Counted from the first letter of the stretch, positions 49,998-62,415 are shown. The stretch is 64,000 nucleotides of DNA from Diploscapter coronatus (GCA_964036155.1 OZ038423.1:40997249-41061248); one strand, 5' to 3'. Notes: generated by a model from the letters alone, not told the origin. Translations and numbers: made by a program.

Positions 49998-50861
49998 TAG
50001 TAGAGTCGGCGAGTCGAGCATCATTACATCCATAATCCATAACACCTTTTTATCATTTCATATGAACCGTTTCATCAAATACTGTTCATTGTTAACGAAG
50101 CAGACGGTTCCTTGATAACATCCAATTTCGTTCATTTTCAACCAAACAGGATAAATTGATTGAAAATGCTTCTTCGTTAACAATGAAACTTATAATTTGA
50201 TAGTATGAATTTTGGTTAGTCCCATCTACCACTCATGTCTAACATCTACTCGAATTCCTATTCTAAGCTATTTTGAGCACCAATCAGTATTTCAGTAAGC
50301 CTGAGAGCTGTGTTTGTCATTTCCATTTCCATCTCTACTGTAACATTCATTTGTTCATTCGAATATTTCAATTCTCTCCCTCTTTCCTCTTTCATTTTGG
50401 TCCTTCAAACATCAAATTCACATTTCAGTCATCATTCGTTTCATTATTTTGTTGTTTCATCTCATTTATCGAGGATCGACTTCCCTTCCTCATTCGTTTG
50501 TGGATGCTTTCACTGTTCATTTCATTTCAAATCGTCAATATCCTCTATTTTCGACTAAATATCATTCAACTTTTTCATTTTCTTCTGAAAGATTGTCGGA
50601 ATTCGTTCCATGTGAATTTCATTTAGTCAGGACCTAATCTATTTTCATGATTGCATTAGTTGTTGTTGAATAAAACCTTGAAAGATAATGGTTGAAGTTT
50701 AGCATTGATCATGATAGGTAAAACAAGGGATTACAAGAAATATTTATTGTAAACGTTCAAAAATGCCCCTATTTGATAGGAATGTAAGTTAGGTTGAGTG
50801 GGAAAATACACTGAGTTGACTGCAGAGAAGTTTCAAGCGGTGATTTCGTCATCCTTCTTTG
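49998..50861. other. 3' UTR of the ODC-like gene and convergent spacer
   Basis: T-rich sequence with AATAAA near 50668 and the convergent end of the CC-domain gene. AACAATGAA..TTCATTGTTAACGAAG complements near 50083-50104 and 50163-50187 form a small inverted repeat. Confidence 0.45.
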
Positions 50862-51550
50862 CTATTTCTCGATCGAATCATTCGAGCAGCACTCTTCATT
50901 CTCTGTGCAGATGAATTTATCCTGAAATTTGTCATTTTTATTTACAGAGGAATCTTTTCAGGGTCTCGTGGAATTTCGGGACAGAAGTAGGTGCATTTGA
51001 AAGAGCAAAAAATTCTGAATGGATTGATGTAAAATTTTGAACAAAAATGAATGCCAGCAGCAGGTGGCTAACTTTAAAAACCAATTTCTTTGTATTGAAA
51101 ACTACATGTAAACTAGTTTCTACAAGACGATTTCTATAGAAAAGCTTATTGGAAAAAGACGATCTGCTACAAATATTCTTTCTTTTTTTTGAAAAATCAC
51201 ATCAATCTATCCCGAATTTTCAGAATATTAGATCTTCGCTTTAAAGTTCAAAATATTCATCATTTACGCTATCACGAATGATAGACTTTTTTTTATCGAC
51301 GTAAGCAATGTTTTAGCTAGGTTAAAAATTCGTGTTTCAATATTCTTAAAAAGATAATTAAAAACTCACGGGACAAGCCGAATTAATGCACGGCCCAGCA
51401 GAGTTCTCTTCCGATTGGCATTTGGTTGCCATCTAAAAATGCTCAATTTGATCAAATCAAGAAGAAAATAGCCAATTATCTTACCGCGAATCCACTAGTT
51501 AGGATAGCGACAATGCTGACGACGAGCAGAACGAGGTTAAGGACTTTCAT
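50862..51550 (-). CDS. small secreted CC-domain peptide
   Basis: Predicted 62 aa; exons 51485-51550, 51370-51432 and 50862-50921, all phase 0. Signal peptide MKVLNLVLLVVSIVAILTSG, then a 40-residue mature peptide with six cysteines: CQSEENSAGPCINSACPDKF and ICTENEECC. The GPC..xCP..F.C....CC pattern fits the nematode CC domain found in short extracellular proteins. Function unknown; likely a secreted or cuticle/matrix-associated peptide. TATA box at 51615-51622 gives a conventional promoter. It lies convergent to the ODC-like gene. Confidence 0.8.
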
Positions 51551-51614
51551 CGTCGAATCGAATCAACGTTTAACGAATCTCAAATAACCGAGATGCCATT
51601 CTCACGTAAACAGC

Positions 51615-51622
51615 CTTTTATA
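51615..51622 (-). promoter_or_regulatory. TATA box of the CC-domain gene
   Basis: TATAAAAG on the minus strand, about 65 bp upstream of the ATG at 51550. Confidence 0.65.
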
Positions 51623-52307
51623 GTCACAGAGCTGTTAAAAATACAGCTGGATCCACAACCAAATACGGAAATATCTCGATCTATGGGAGGGATTAATTAG
51701 TCGAGGATCAACAAACCGAGGTTCGATAGACCTGCCTGTCTATGATGATTCAACTGATTCATTGCGAATAAGGGACCACATTGTGAATCTTCACAATTCT
51801 GCAGGCCAACTTTCGTGAACCTGATCAGCTGCTCTGCTCATTTTGTGTCACTTCTCTATCCCTTTGCATCTTTATCTCGTTTTTTTCAAACTCTTCTTTT
51901 GCAATGCTATTTTTATTGAGCAGATTTAGCAATGTTTGAAAGTTTGAAATCGAAACAGTAACCGAAAAATCAACGCAAAAATGATCTACTCATAGTTCTT
52001 TTCAAGAAAGGGCTAGCAATTCACTTTTGATCGGTCATTGATATTTTGGCAGTTTTTTCAGCCGTTGCAAAGAATAGGTTCAATGCTATTTCAAGATTTG
52101 CTTGAAGAAGACATCGAAATTTTCATAGAACAAGCAAACTTATTACTTCAAAGTGAAAAAAAAAATCCAAAACTTCTTCATTAGATCTCTTCATCTATTT
52201 AGTTCAAGGAATGGAGATCGTTCAAAACTAGGATACATTGTGTTTGAATATCATTGAATTTTGATTCAACTAATATTGATACTTCATTACCCGAACTTGC
52301 TCGAAAG
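51623..52307. other. divergent intergenic region
   Basis: About 680 bp between two divergent genes; AT-rich, with CTTTTCAAG and poly-A tracts. Nothing beyond the TATA of the CC-domain gene was recognised. Confidence 0.45.
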
Positions 52308-55300
52308 ATGTCAAAGGAGAAAGAGAAAGGCAAATTAGACGACAAGGGGAACGAGAAGGATGAAAAGAAGGTAAGCAGGATTGTGAATATGTTCGCGATG
52401 CAATCAAGAATCACAGAAATCCAATAACGAGACGAATGACATAATCAGAAATGTTGGCTGATAGGGTAGATTGTATTAGATGTGAAAACTTTGATAGATA
52501 CAGCCAAAATTGATTCAATATGGATAGACGGAGTTCGTATTTTGATCGATCATAATTCGGCCGTTTCTTTGACAAAAATAAATAAGACCGAGACAACGTC
52601 CATTGCATAAGTCGTGAATTGGTCTAATATGCACAAATTTCATGATTGAATCATCATTTGTTTCTTCTAAATCTGCTAACCAAGCCTCTTCGCTCTTATC
52701 CACGACTTATAAAATTTGAATAATCTAAACCTTTTTTTTCAGAAGACAAAATCAGCAAGTCCCCTTGACTCGAAGAAGGAAGCCATGGCTGAACTCGCTG
52801 CTTCGCTGTTCCTCATCGAATGGACGGTACGATTCTCGAGTTCTCATTCGACGGAACAGATGTATCCCCACCATTACAAGACTGTTTGTTGCTATCAGAA
52901 AATTCAAGGGTTAAGCAGCATTAGAAGAACGGTAAACGTTGATGACAACAACCATAGGAAAAGGGATCGCAAAAATCCAATAAAGGGTCGCGAAGAGTCC
53001 ATGTTGCCGAAATGTTTGATCGAAAGATTGCTGTATCTTCATGATTTTAGAAGAACAATTCTTATTGCCTTGCAGAACACAGCGCTGGACGTCTATGTGA
53101 AGCAGATCAGACAGAACTACTTGAAGCCGCTCAAGGAACACGTCACAAAACTGAAGGAGGATGAACAGAAAGGTTGATAGGAAGGTGGAGTTGGGAAATG
53201 AGAAAAGAATTGTAGATGAGAACCAGAGCATGGTGGCCAGATTGAGAAAAGCTGCTGAAAAACTGAATGACTGGGAAGACAGTCACAGGAGAAGTCAGTA
53301 CACTCGCAACATGGTATGTTCAAACAAGGAGATATAGTGGAGATCGAGAGAACATAATCAATGTCTTATTCTAGATTAAAAAATACTCAAATTTTAATAT
53401 GAAAGAGTTGAAGTTCTAAATTGATGATTTGAAGTAATTTTATAAGAATTTGAAAATTGTTGAAAGAAGATACTTTACGGCACTATCTTTAGAATATTTT
53501 GACACCGTTTATATCAAATCAAAACATGCTTTTATAGAAAATATGCATCGTTTTGTAGAACTCTAGGAATATTTTGAAAAAATTGTGTCGGGAATACTAA
53601 TTACCATGAACTGATTGGCTATGAAAATGATCATTCTTTCATATTCAGATTGTGAATTGCAGATAACCGTTGGAGAAGCAGCGGCAATGTACAGATTGCG
53701 AGTTCTCTACGAGGCATGCACTTCGCTGCTCGACATCCTCAGACAACTCATCGATTGGAACAACGGAAATATCAAGGTTGGATGGAAGATAAATGGGATA
53801 GAGGAGACGCGTGAAAGATTCATTACTGTTCTTACAACTCTATTACAGATAATCAGAAAGCACACGAAGAAGCTGACTCTGTTGCCCTATGCAAACACGA
53901 TGATTGAAGCGACCGCTGCCATTGGGGAGGTCTTCAGACTCGAGTCCATTGATCTCAACAGCGTCAAGGTAGACAAGATAAGACAGACAGGCAGATTGAT
54001 TGATTGATTCTCTATTAGTGGTGCCGAATTTGTCATTAGTGAAATTTGTATTTTTCTATAATCATCTAGAAACTACATGGCATACATGATTCTAATGCAT
54101 GAAAAGAATAATTTCGAGATAATTGAGAACAAGAACGTTTTGTATCTGTTCATTTTACATAACATCGCGACATGTGTTTCTTGATTACTGTACTACAATA
54201 CAAAATTGGCTTAAAATCTTGCACTAAAATCATCATCCTGACTAATACCAAATATTTCTCATCGTATTACACGACTTTTTCCATAAACATTCGATATCAT
54301 TCCTCTTGAAGCAATGTCGAATGATGAAATAACAATAGAAAGTAACATTTGCTACAGGCAGAACATCGGAAGTACGTGAGAAAGCCTCGTGCAGATGACT
54401 ACAAAAGGAGTGGAAGTCAGGCAGAGAAGCTGAAGATCAAATCGGCCGAAGAGTACACGCCAACACTCGAGACGCAGATCAATCACTACAGGTTTGCTTT
54501 TTCTGGCTTAAATTATTTACTGCTAACAGTTTATGTAGTCCTTGCAATGAGGTTTATCATGTTCGCACAGGAAATCTCATCGAATTTTTGGTGAATCAGC
54601 TATCAAACTTTTTTACTTATTCTATTGATAGTGCAATTTCTAAGTCTTCGTTAAAATAGATCAGATAAATGTCGCGAGATAGGTATGAAGAAAAATACAG
54701 CGTGTAAATGTCAAGACTAACTTTCAAATGAAAAATCAGGCAGCTGGGAGCCTATTAGTCTAGCGATAAACTCGTGCTGATTCAGAAGTGCGACCTATCT
54801 GATTGGGAACAGTCTGATTTCGATCATCAAGATCATGACTCGAGTGATGACTCGCGACATAATGCACATTGAGTCCAGCGAGGTCGTCCGCATTCTGCAT
54901 CGTCTCCCTCCAATGTATCTTAGGTATAAGATTCATATGAAACTTAGTCTTTAGGTTGAAAACATTGACATTAGCATAGAGTTTTGGAAGAAGTCAGGAT
55001 TACCACCGAATTTTAAAATTGAATATATGATTACAGAGTGGACCCATTCGAGCTGTCTTCCTACAACGACACGATCCTCGGCAAGCCACCGCCCAACGCC
55101 AGGCAATTCCCACTCGCACCTAGGGTAAGTGAGCAGATGATTATTGCTGATGAAGCAAAGATGCCGGAAATTCATGAGAAATTAATTGCAGTTGTGATAC
55201 TTGTTAACTACTATGATCTTCTAGTCGTAAAGAATTAACACGATTGTTCAGGGCAAATCTGACAAGACAGTCAAATCTGGAAAGTCGACGAAAAATGCAA

Positions 55301-56348
55301 ATCATACCAAGAAGTAAGTGAGAAATTTTCGGAATGTTAAGAGTTGAAAAAAATACAGGTTCGACTTCAACTTCACTAGCTTTCTCATAAGCAAATTCAG
55401 CTTCTAAATGAAGTCTATACAGTTGAAGTGTAATTACACTCCTAAAGAAATGTCTGAATATGATGAATGAATTGATTGCAGTAGTCAAAAGAGCGGCGGA
55501 TCGAAACGGTCATCGATGAACGCGAGTGCCAAGGGGGCTGCTAAGGCTGCTGCATTCATCAAGTGGGCATTAATTGTTTGAGAAGCAAGGAATGTTTACA
55601 GGGTTGCTGACGGGCCCAATTTTTCGGACCCGGACCCGACTTAGACCCGCAAAATGCGGGTCGGACCGGATCCATCAGCAGCCCTGACTAGCATGATAAA
55701 GTGCAGGTAAGAATATGTAATTTCAGTCCTGGAAAGATAATTCCTGTGCCACAAATGACCCCTCACACACTGCCTATGCCTGCAAGGAAAAGCAAAAAGT
55801 CACTCGGCAAAAGAATCGCATAAGTTTTACTTCTTATTGCTCAAATTCACTTATCTTACAAGAACTATCTCTAGTTGAAACGTAGTTTGTCAGATCAATT
55901 TAATTTTTCAAAAACTTCAAGAAATTGAACATATTTGCTTCAAATTCCGACATGCAGGATTTTCTCAAGCTTATCGAGGAAACCCTGAAATCAAATGAAT
56001 CGCTCTCACTTTTATCCATAAAGATGTTTAGTCAAAATTTTATACGGAACAGCAATACACTAACCGACGTTTTCCAACTTGTTCACACTACTTGAAAGTA
56101 CGGAAAATTAACAAAAATGCTAAAAAAGGAGATTCTCTAAATGCCAGATGAATCACTGAAGTACTACTCATCAACAATGGTTCCATTTCAGATCGAAATT
56201 ATCGAAAAACTCGAGAGGTTCGACCAATCCAAAGACGACGCAGGGTTCGCCGAAGAAAGGATCTGAAGTAGGAGGGGGAAAAGCAGAGCAGAAACAGGCT
56301 GGAGGCAAGGGAAAGAAGGCTAAGAAAAATGCCACAAAGAAGAAATGA
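52308..56348 (+). CDS. unrecognised helical protein with alternative basic C-termini
   Basis: Eleven shared exons: 52308-52370, 52743-52826, 53076-53172, 53216-53313, 53663-53776, 53849-53968, 54358-54491, 54786-54923, 55037-55124, 55252-55313, 55482-55562. Two alternative last exons follow: 55727-55823 (391 aa) or 56192-56348 (411 aa). Both accept the same phase. The N-terminus is Lys/Glu-rich (MSKEKEKGKLDDKGNEKDEK). The middle looks mostly alpha-helical (VYVKQIRQNYLKPLKEHVTK, AAAMYRLRVLYEACTSLLDI, SLISIIKIMTRVMTRDIMHI), with a Pro-containing region (LGKPPPNARQFPLAPR). The tail is Lys/Ser-rich, and in the longer form ends GKKAKKNATKKK, suggesting nucleic-acid or nuclear/nucleolar association. 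No signal peptide. No family recognised. Confidence 0.7.
55599..55686. mobile_element. hAT-like MITE in an intron
   Basis: 88 bp from CAGGGTTGCTGACGGGCCC to GATCCATCAGCAGCCCTG with a self-complementary centre (GACCCGCAAAATGCGGGTC). It lies just after exon 55482-55562, upstream of both alternative last exons. Ends are of hAT type; no clear 8-bp target duplication. Confidence 0.6.
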
Positions 56349-56469
56349 ATCACATGCAGGGTGGCAGAGAGCACTATTCACACAAGATTTTCAAATCATG
56401 ATTCACCCCAATAAAGATATTGGAAAATCACCTCTACTATATAAGATAGTGGATAAAACCACGAAAAAT

Positions 56470-56630
56470 CTGCTTATAAATCCTCTGCTGTTGCACACAA
56501 CAACAGTCTGTCCTCGGGACGAGCCACTAGTCCTATGCGGCTGGGATAGGCCGACTGCCTCATTACGAACTGAGGGTAGTCAACCCCCACCTAGTGAGGA
56601 ACAAGGCTAGGAAAACTTTTCTTTTTTTAT
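56470..56630 (+). ncRNA. candidate structured small RNA with T-run terminator
   Basis: A GC-richer island in AT-rich DNA. TTATAAA lies at about 56473-56479, followed from about 56500 by sequence with several stems: GTCC-TCG-GGAC, CCTAT..ATAGG, GACTGCCTCA..TGAGGGTAGTC and CCTAG..CTAGG. It ends in TTTTCTTTTTTT near 56617-56629, as at a polymerase III terminator. It matches no RNA family that I can recall (not tRNA, U6, SL or Y RNA). It could equally be a structured repeat. Confidence 0.25.
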
Positions 56631-56639
56631 TTGACAACA

Positions 56640-57128
56640 TTCTAAATTTTTAACAAGAGAATATTGCTCCCTAAAAATAATATTCAATAAATTAATTCAC
56701 CATAAATAATATCCGATAAATTGGTGTCGCAATCCAAAGCTGAATTTCCTACGAAAATTTCCCCTTCACCAAATGCAACTACCGAAAGGATAATATTTTT
56801 GCCTTAATTAAAGCTATGAATCTACCTATTACGTTTAACTTTTACCGTCGTCACTATGAATAGCACGAGATCTGTCATTTTCAATAATGGCAACGCACGA
56901 ATATATCGTTCCCAAGTCGATGCCAATTGAAACCATTCTGACAAATTATTTTCTAATTGAAAAATATTGAAATTAAAGCAGAATCAATAGCTTCATTGCT
57001 TTATTTTTCTCATGCGAACTAACTGTTAAAGGCGGTAACGAATTTTTATTGGGAAATAGATATATAAGATGCTCAATAAAATTCATATAAAATGAGCATG
57101 GATGCTATCTGTTAACGAGCTTACGCAT
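56640..57128. other. AT-rich intergenic DNA
   Basis: About 490 bp downstream of both converging genes (helical protein + and Kelch protein -). No gene, repeat match or strong motif was seen. Confidence 0.45.
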
Positions 57129-57743
57129 TTATTGGCGAAAATATTTAGATAGTCCAGAAATGTAGAAGTACGAGATGGTGCCTATAATTATGGAGAAAAA
57201 ATATTTCGATAAAAGAATTAAGAAATGTTTGGATAGTTTATCGATTTTTTTAAGATCAATTTCTCCAACAATTGTCCATTCATCAGTTGATGGATCGTAT
57301 TCCTCTATTTGATTGCATGAAACCCATTTATCATTTGAATATGTTATTCTAAGTTCATATCAATTACTATAGAATTTTAAACATATTAACTCACCCTCCG
57401 ATTGCATACGACTTTCCATTTGCGACAACAAGAGAATGATCGTACCTCTCATAGTTCATATCAGCGATTCGAGAAATTTGACTGTCATCTGGAGTCGAGG
57501 GATCGAAACGCCAACAGGATTTGAATCCATTAGGACCACTAAATATATAATGATATACTATTTATCATACAAAATTAACAACTTCCATCCTCCAGTTATG
57601 TAGATTTTTTCATCTAACGACGCGACTACATAGCCATAACGCCGTTCTTTAATTTTTCCTACTTCAGTCCATTTTCGCTCTTCATCAGATAATCGATATA
57701 TTCGCTGATTATAGGATTCATTAATTATTACTATAATTAGCAT
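57129..57743 (-). CDS. short Kelch-repeat protein with hydrophobic tail
   Basis: Predicted 174 aa; exons 57583-57743, 57395-57538 and 57129-57348, phase-consistent. Kelch features: IYRLSDEERKWTEVGKIKER then YVVASLDEKIYITGGW; CWRFDPST..MNYERYDHSLVVANG then SYAIGG; and EEYDPSTDEWTIVGE. That is only two to three blades, far fewer than the six of a full propeller. The last exon continues into LSKHFLILLSKYFFSIIIGT and ends YFRQ-stop, a hydrophobic stretch instead of another blade. There is no BTB or BACK domain. The start is uncertain: the frame is open upstream of 57743 to about 57794 but without ATG. Probably a truncated or relic Kelch gene. Confidence 0.65.
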
Positions 57744-58176
57744 AAGAGAAAGCGTTGAAAGTGATAATGAATCCAACACGCTACCACTACGCAACAGGAA
57801 CTATAACTGTGACACGATCTGAAGGATGAGTCGAGTGATATTACACTAACGAGAAAGAGGAGAGTGAGAGCATGATAGAGGATGAGAAGCCAGACGAAAA
57901 TTCCTAGCTATTTAGGGGAAATCTCGGATGATGTGAAGAGTATCTGCCCACCTGTTTTGGCGTTTTCACACGCGCATTAGTGCTTGTCTTTCCAAAGAGG
58001 GATTTTCGCGGGAAAACAACGGTGATCTACCTAATAATAAAGAGAATTGTGGCCACTCGTTCTTTCTCTATTGATCTACAAGAAACAACCCCCATTCTTT
58101 TCATTGGTCATTGTGCTATTCTCTTTTTTATTTTCACTAAATTACATTATTCGGTGATTTAGAAACGCACTTGGAG
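57744..58176. other. divergent spacer between Kelch and F-box genes
   Basis: About 430 bp. A GATTTAG ending at 58161 before the F-box ATG could be a spliced-leader acceptor. No other feature was recognised. Confidence 0.4.
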
Positions 58177-61100
58177 ATGCTATGCAACTTCCCGACGGAA
58201 ATTATCAACGAAATTCTAATGTATTTGAGCACAGTTGATCTAATCGAAGTTATTCAAGTAAATCGGCGACTGTTGGCGATCGCCAATTTTTCTAAATGCC
58301 CATTCCGACACCAATTGATGAGACGGTATCTCGAATTATCCCTGAATACTGGAAATATCAATGATGCGATCCGTACGCAATGTTATTATTGTAATGTATG
58401 TATTATCCATTCATTAAATAATTTTCAAAAATAAAATCATGAATGGGTGATTTCAGAATGAATATATGGGAAATGCGCAATTATTAATCGTGCAGAAATA
58501 TGTGAATGGCCAAAATCGGAGAGACGTTTTTTGTGAAATCTCAAGAATTTGTTGCAATAGACGGCCAACGCTGGGAAATCTAGCTTCAGAACCTTGTTAT
58601 ATATCGTCGTCTTGCGAACTCATTTCAATTCTTAACAGTCCGTTCGAGACTACACTAGGCATTCATCGTAATTGATTCAGATTATGTAATCAAGCATAGT
58701 TTGTTTATAACAAAATTTTAGATAACACCATCAACAATTATCGTTACGAGACATTCGAGGAATTTACAAATACATTAAATAACTTGTTATACTATCTGCT
58801 CAAGAATTGTATCATCAAACAGTTACATGTGGTAAAAATTCGATTTTACCTATTACCTAAGATAATATAAAATGTAAAGTTTGAATATTTTAGGGGTTGG
58901 CTGATGATTTACATATGTGGAGAAAACTGAATGGATCGTTTGAAGAATATCATTCATCAATTCGTTGTCGCCCTAGTATCAAGTTGTTTAAGAGTTATCG
59001 TAAGTCCATTATACCTATAGTAATAACTGCACTGCAATATGAGACGTTATTCGTAAAAATCGAGTTTTTTATAAAGGGGGGTGGTACCCAAGAAGTTGAT
59101 CCTCAAATTTCGAGCTGATTTTTCGTTCCTGGGGGTTTTCGACTACGCTGATGACGAATCTGACGGTTAAAACTCGATCCGACCACTTGTTCCGCATGTT
59201 TCGGAAGGTCCGCATACGGTAGTTCCATAAAATTCTATTTTCGTTATTCTGCATGAGAAAAATTCAGCTTTGGTATCAAAATGCTCGCAGAGACCAACTG
59301 AACACGATTCTGAAAAAATCTCGTCGAAATGACGCCGAATAAGGAAGGTATGATGAACATAGTGAAACACATGGAAAATGTCATATTGATTTTTCGCTTT
59401 TTAAAATTTTTTATTTCTTAAAAGCCCCAGGTTCCGTGAGTTATTTATACTGAGAAGTAGCCCAGGTCTTCTAGTTTCTGAAACACTTGACTGTTCTTCT
59501 ATAGACTGCCCGCTAGCGAAGAAATGTCACTTTTTCGAAGAGTTGTCATGACTCATTTTTGCCTAGCTTGATTTGAAAAACTCATAACTTCCAAGATTCT
59601 AAACAGAATTCGATAATTCTTTTTTTATTGAACAGAATTTAATCTCTAGGTTATCAGACAATAAAATAAGAATTTTTTTCGAATACCAATTTCTGCAGAA
59701 ATGCGCACTTTTCGCGTCATGGTTGCGTATTTTTCAACCTGTCCTGGGTTTACGCGTAAATGGCGTTGGAAAAATTCGTCCTTCCAGTATGTTGCGTAGA
59801 TGGACATGGTGAACAAATTTATTCCAGGACCGACCTCGAATTCACATTTGTATGAGCTCCAGAATTTTTTAAAGTTCGATGACCAATTATTGCAAAGTGC
59901 CTTTAGGGCAGTAAATTTCAAAAATTCATAGCTTCCTTATTTCTGAACCAAGTTGAATGATTCTTTTTTTATTTTGTAGATCTTGAGCAGGAAAATAAAG
60001 TAAAAATAAAAAGAAAATTTTTAGAAATTAATTTTGACGGGAGAAATTAGCCTAAGTTACCCTATATACTCGTACTGTATTTACAAGGGTAATGTGAGTT
60101 AAAGTTGGAATTTTCAATAAAATCTTATAGAGCTCTTCAAGTTGAACAAATTGTATCCAGAACTTATTTTAGAATGTGCACACACAGGGAGATATGATTT
60201 TTTGAAAATTTCTGTCAAAACGGTATTATGCTGAATTTGGCTGTCGAACTTGAAAAAATTCTGGAGTCCCAACGGTAACGAATCCAGGGTAGGTTCTGAA
60301 ACAAAAGCTGTTCGTTATGTCATTCTACGCAACATACTGGAAGGACATATTTTTCCAACGCCATTTACCCGTAAACCCAGTACGGGTGTATGAGGTAACT
60401 TCGGGTAATTTTTTACTGATAAAATTTATTTCTAAAAAAATTATTTTTACTTTCACTTTATTCTCACGCTCAAAACCTACAAAATAAAAAAAGAATCATG
60501 GAATTTGGTTTAGAATTATAAAAGTTCTGAATTTTTCAAATCAAACTAAGCAAAAGTGAGTCATGACAACTCTTCGAAGAAGTGACATTTCTTCTCTAGC
60601 GGGCAGTCTATAGAGAAACGGTCAAGTGTCTCAGAAACTAGAAGACCTGGGCTACTTTCCAATATAAATAACTCACGGAATCTGGGGTTTTTAAAAAGTT
60701 AAAAAATTAAAACAAGCGAAATATCGATATGACATTTTACATACGTTTCACTATGTTTATCATAACTTCCTTATTCGGTGTCATTTTGACGAGGTCTTTC
60801 CAGAATCATGTTCAGTTGGTCTCTACGAGCATTTTGATACCAAATTTGAATTTTTTCCATGCCGAATAACGAAAATAGAATTTTATGGAACTACCGTATG
60901 CGGACCTTCCAGAACAGGCGGAACAAGTGGTCGGATCAGGTTTTAACCGTCATATTCGTAATCAGCGTAGTCGAAAACCCCCAGGAACAGAAAATCAGCT
61001 CGAATATTGAGGGTCAACTTCTTGGGTACCACCCCATACTCGATTCTTACGAAGAACGTGTCATATGTGTATACATACATTCAAAATTTTAATAAATTAA

Positions 61101-62057
61101 ATTTTAGTTAGAGACATGAAAATCGATGGTAAAGAACTGTTCTCTCATCGAATATTTACTAAAGGTACTTTTCAATATAATAATCACGGTTTCATCCTTC
61201 TTTCAAGAAATGCAACTGCAGAATTTACTTACAGTATTCCCTCTAATAGAAGAGCATGCCCTTCTACTCTCAGATTCTCCTTGGGGACGCCCACTATTTT
61301 TCGAAGTCCCTCTAGGGGTGCCCTTAAATTAGAGAGAATACAGTAATTAAATTTTTCAAATTCTGTAGTTGCACTTCTTGAAAGGAGGATGAAGGAATGA
61401 TAATAGAAAACTTAACCAAATAAAATTTCCATTCTACATTTAGGTATTTCCAATGCTTCTATAAGTACATTCGAAAACGTCAGCCCACTTGTCAGTTTAG
61501 TCTATTCCGATATTCTGTTGACGGTAAATGAATTATTATAAAAAATTAAATATGTACCAATATTATCATAAACTAAGAAAATGCAAGATTTCATCAACTT
61601 TAAATATAAAGAATGTCTTGTTGCAATAAAACAATAAAATGAATTTAGGCAAATAAGATTTACATTTATGGTCGAGATCTCGAAATGGAAAGTGAAATGA
61701 TGTTGAAGGTGCTGAAAAGCGTTAACGACATTGAACTTTCCTCATTTGTCGATTCATGCCATCATGCGATATCGAAACTTTTAGAGGTAACATTTCCCAT
61801 ATTTTTTAAAATAGAATATTCTTTAGCATTTCTATAAGAATCATATCGAGCTGAAGCGAAAAATAGTTATCCACACTAAAAGACACGATCTGAAAGATTC
61901 TGTTGTGATATTTTTGGCCTTAGTTCCGAAGGAAGCTTATGAAATTAGTAGTGATGGAATGTCATTTATAATGACAAACTTATACGGACAGAAATGGTCA
62001 TTCAGCAAATCATTTGGTCAATATTACTCCATTAATTATCAAATATTATCGCAATAA
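58177..62057 (+). CDS. F-box protein with nematode-type C-terminal region
   Basis: Predicted 383 aa from eight phase-consistent exons: 58177-58395, 58457-58667, 58722-58831, 58894-58999, 61108-61164, 61444-61523, 61649-61786, 61827-62057. The N-terminus MLCNFPTEIINEILMYLSTV then DLIEVIQVNRRLLAIANFSK is an F-box, which binds Skp1 in SCF ubiquitin ligases. The remainder (e.g. RYETFEEFTNTLNNLLYYLL, IELKRKIVIHTKRHDLKDSV) resembles the variable substrate-side region of the large nematode F-box families, which is inference. Intron 4 is 2.1 kb and holds a fold-back element. The exon 4-5 junction needs the acceptor ending at 61107. The 3' half is duplicated in inverted orientation from 62930 to the window end. 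Confidence 0.75.
59040..61068. mobile_element. fold-back element (repeat R) in F-box intron 4
   Basis: Left arm 59040 to about 59940 and right arm about 60230-61068 are inverted copies, with a spacer of roughly 300 bp. Landmarks pair one to one: GGTGGTACCCAAGAAGTT with AACTTCTTGGGTACCACC; GTCATGACTCATTTTTGCCT with AAAAGTGAGTCATGAC; CGTAAATGGCGTTGGAAAAA with TTTTTCCAACGCCATTTACC. The left arm's first 520 bp also match 5245-5760. Both arms keep a 61-77 codon frame of the same orientation relative to the element end (NRILWNYRMRTF..SVVENPQE). No transposase seen; size and symmetry fit a non-autonomous fold-back transposon. Confidence 0.8.
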
Positions 62058-62415
62058 ACCGAACTGGGCCAGGATTAATAATCTATCAGCAGCTGAATTA
62101 CCTTCAAGTGGTAATTACAAACAGTGGTGTCACGGAATCTAGTTTTGATTTTTTCGGAATAGATCTTTTGCCTATACTAATTTGAGTATTTGTGCTTTCT
62201 AGATATACAATACCATATTTCCTACAATATCTTTCTACATGATTTCATAGGGTGTTGATTTGTCGCTTTTTTTAGCTATTTCATTTCATTGTCTCTTTGT
62301 CTATTCATGATTTGTTATCCGATAATTTGAAGTAATTTCAATAAAATGTTTGAACTAAATGCTTATTGGTCTAAATTTTGATAATAACCAGAAAAGTAGT
62401 GATAATCAATAATAG
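61360..62415 (+). repeat. left arm of F-box palindrome
   Basis: Covers the 3' half of the F-box gene (exons 6-8) and flank. Mirror-image of 62929-63984 with very high identity; the stop codon at 62055-62057 mirrors 63287-63289, placing the axis near 62672. Confidence 0.85.

Noticed and set aside
51700..51760. tRNA B-box-like GGTTCGATAGACC
   Set aside because: No matching A box or foldable cloverleaf around it.
59646..59921. 91-codon frame in the fold-back element as a transposase
   Set aside because: No catalytic triad or known transposase motif, non-ATG start, and the frame is not clearly kept in the opposite arm.
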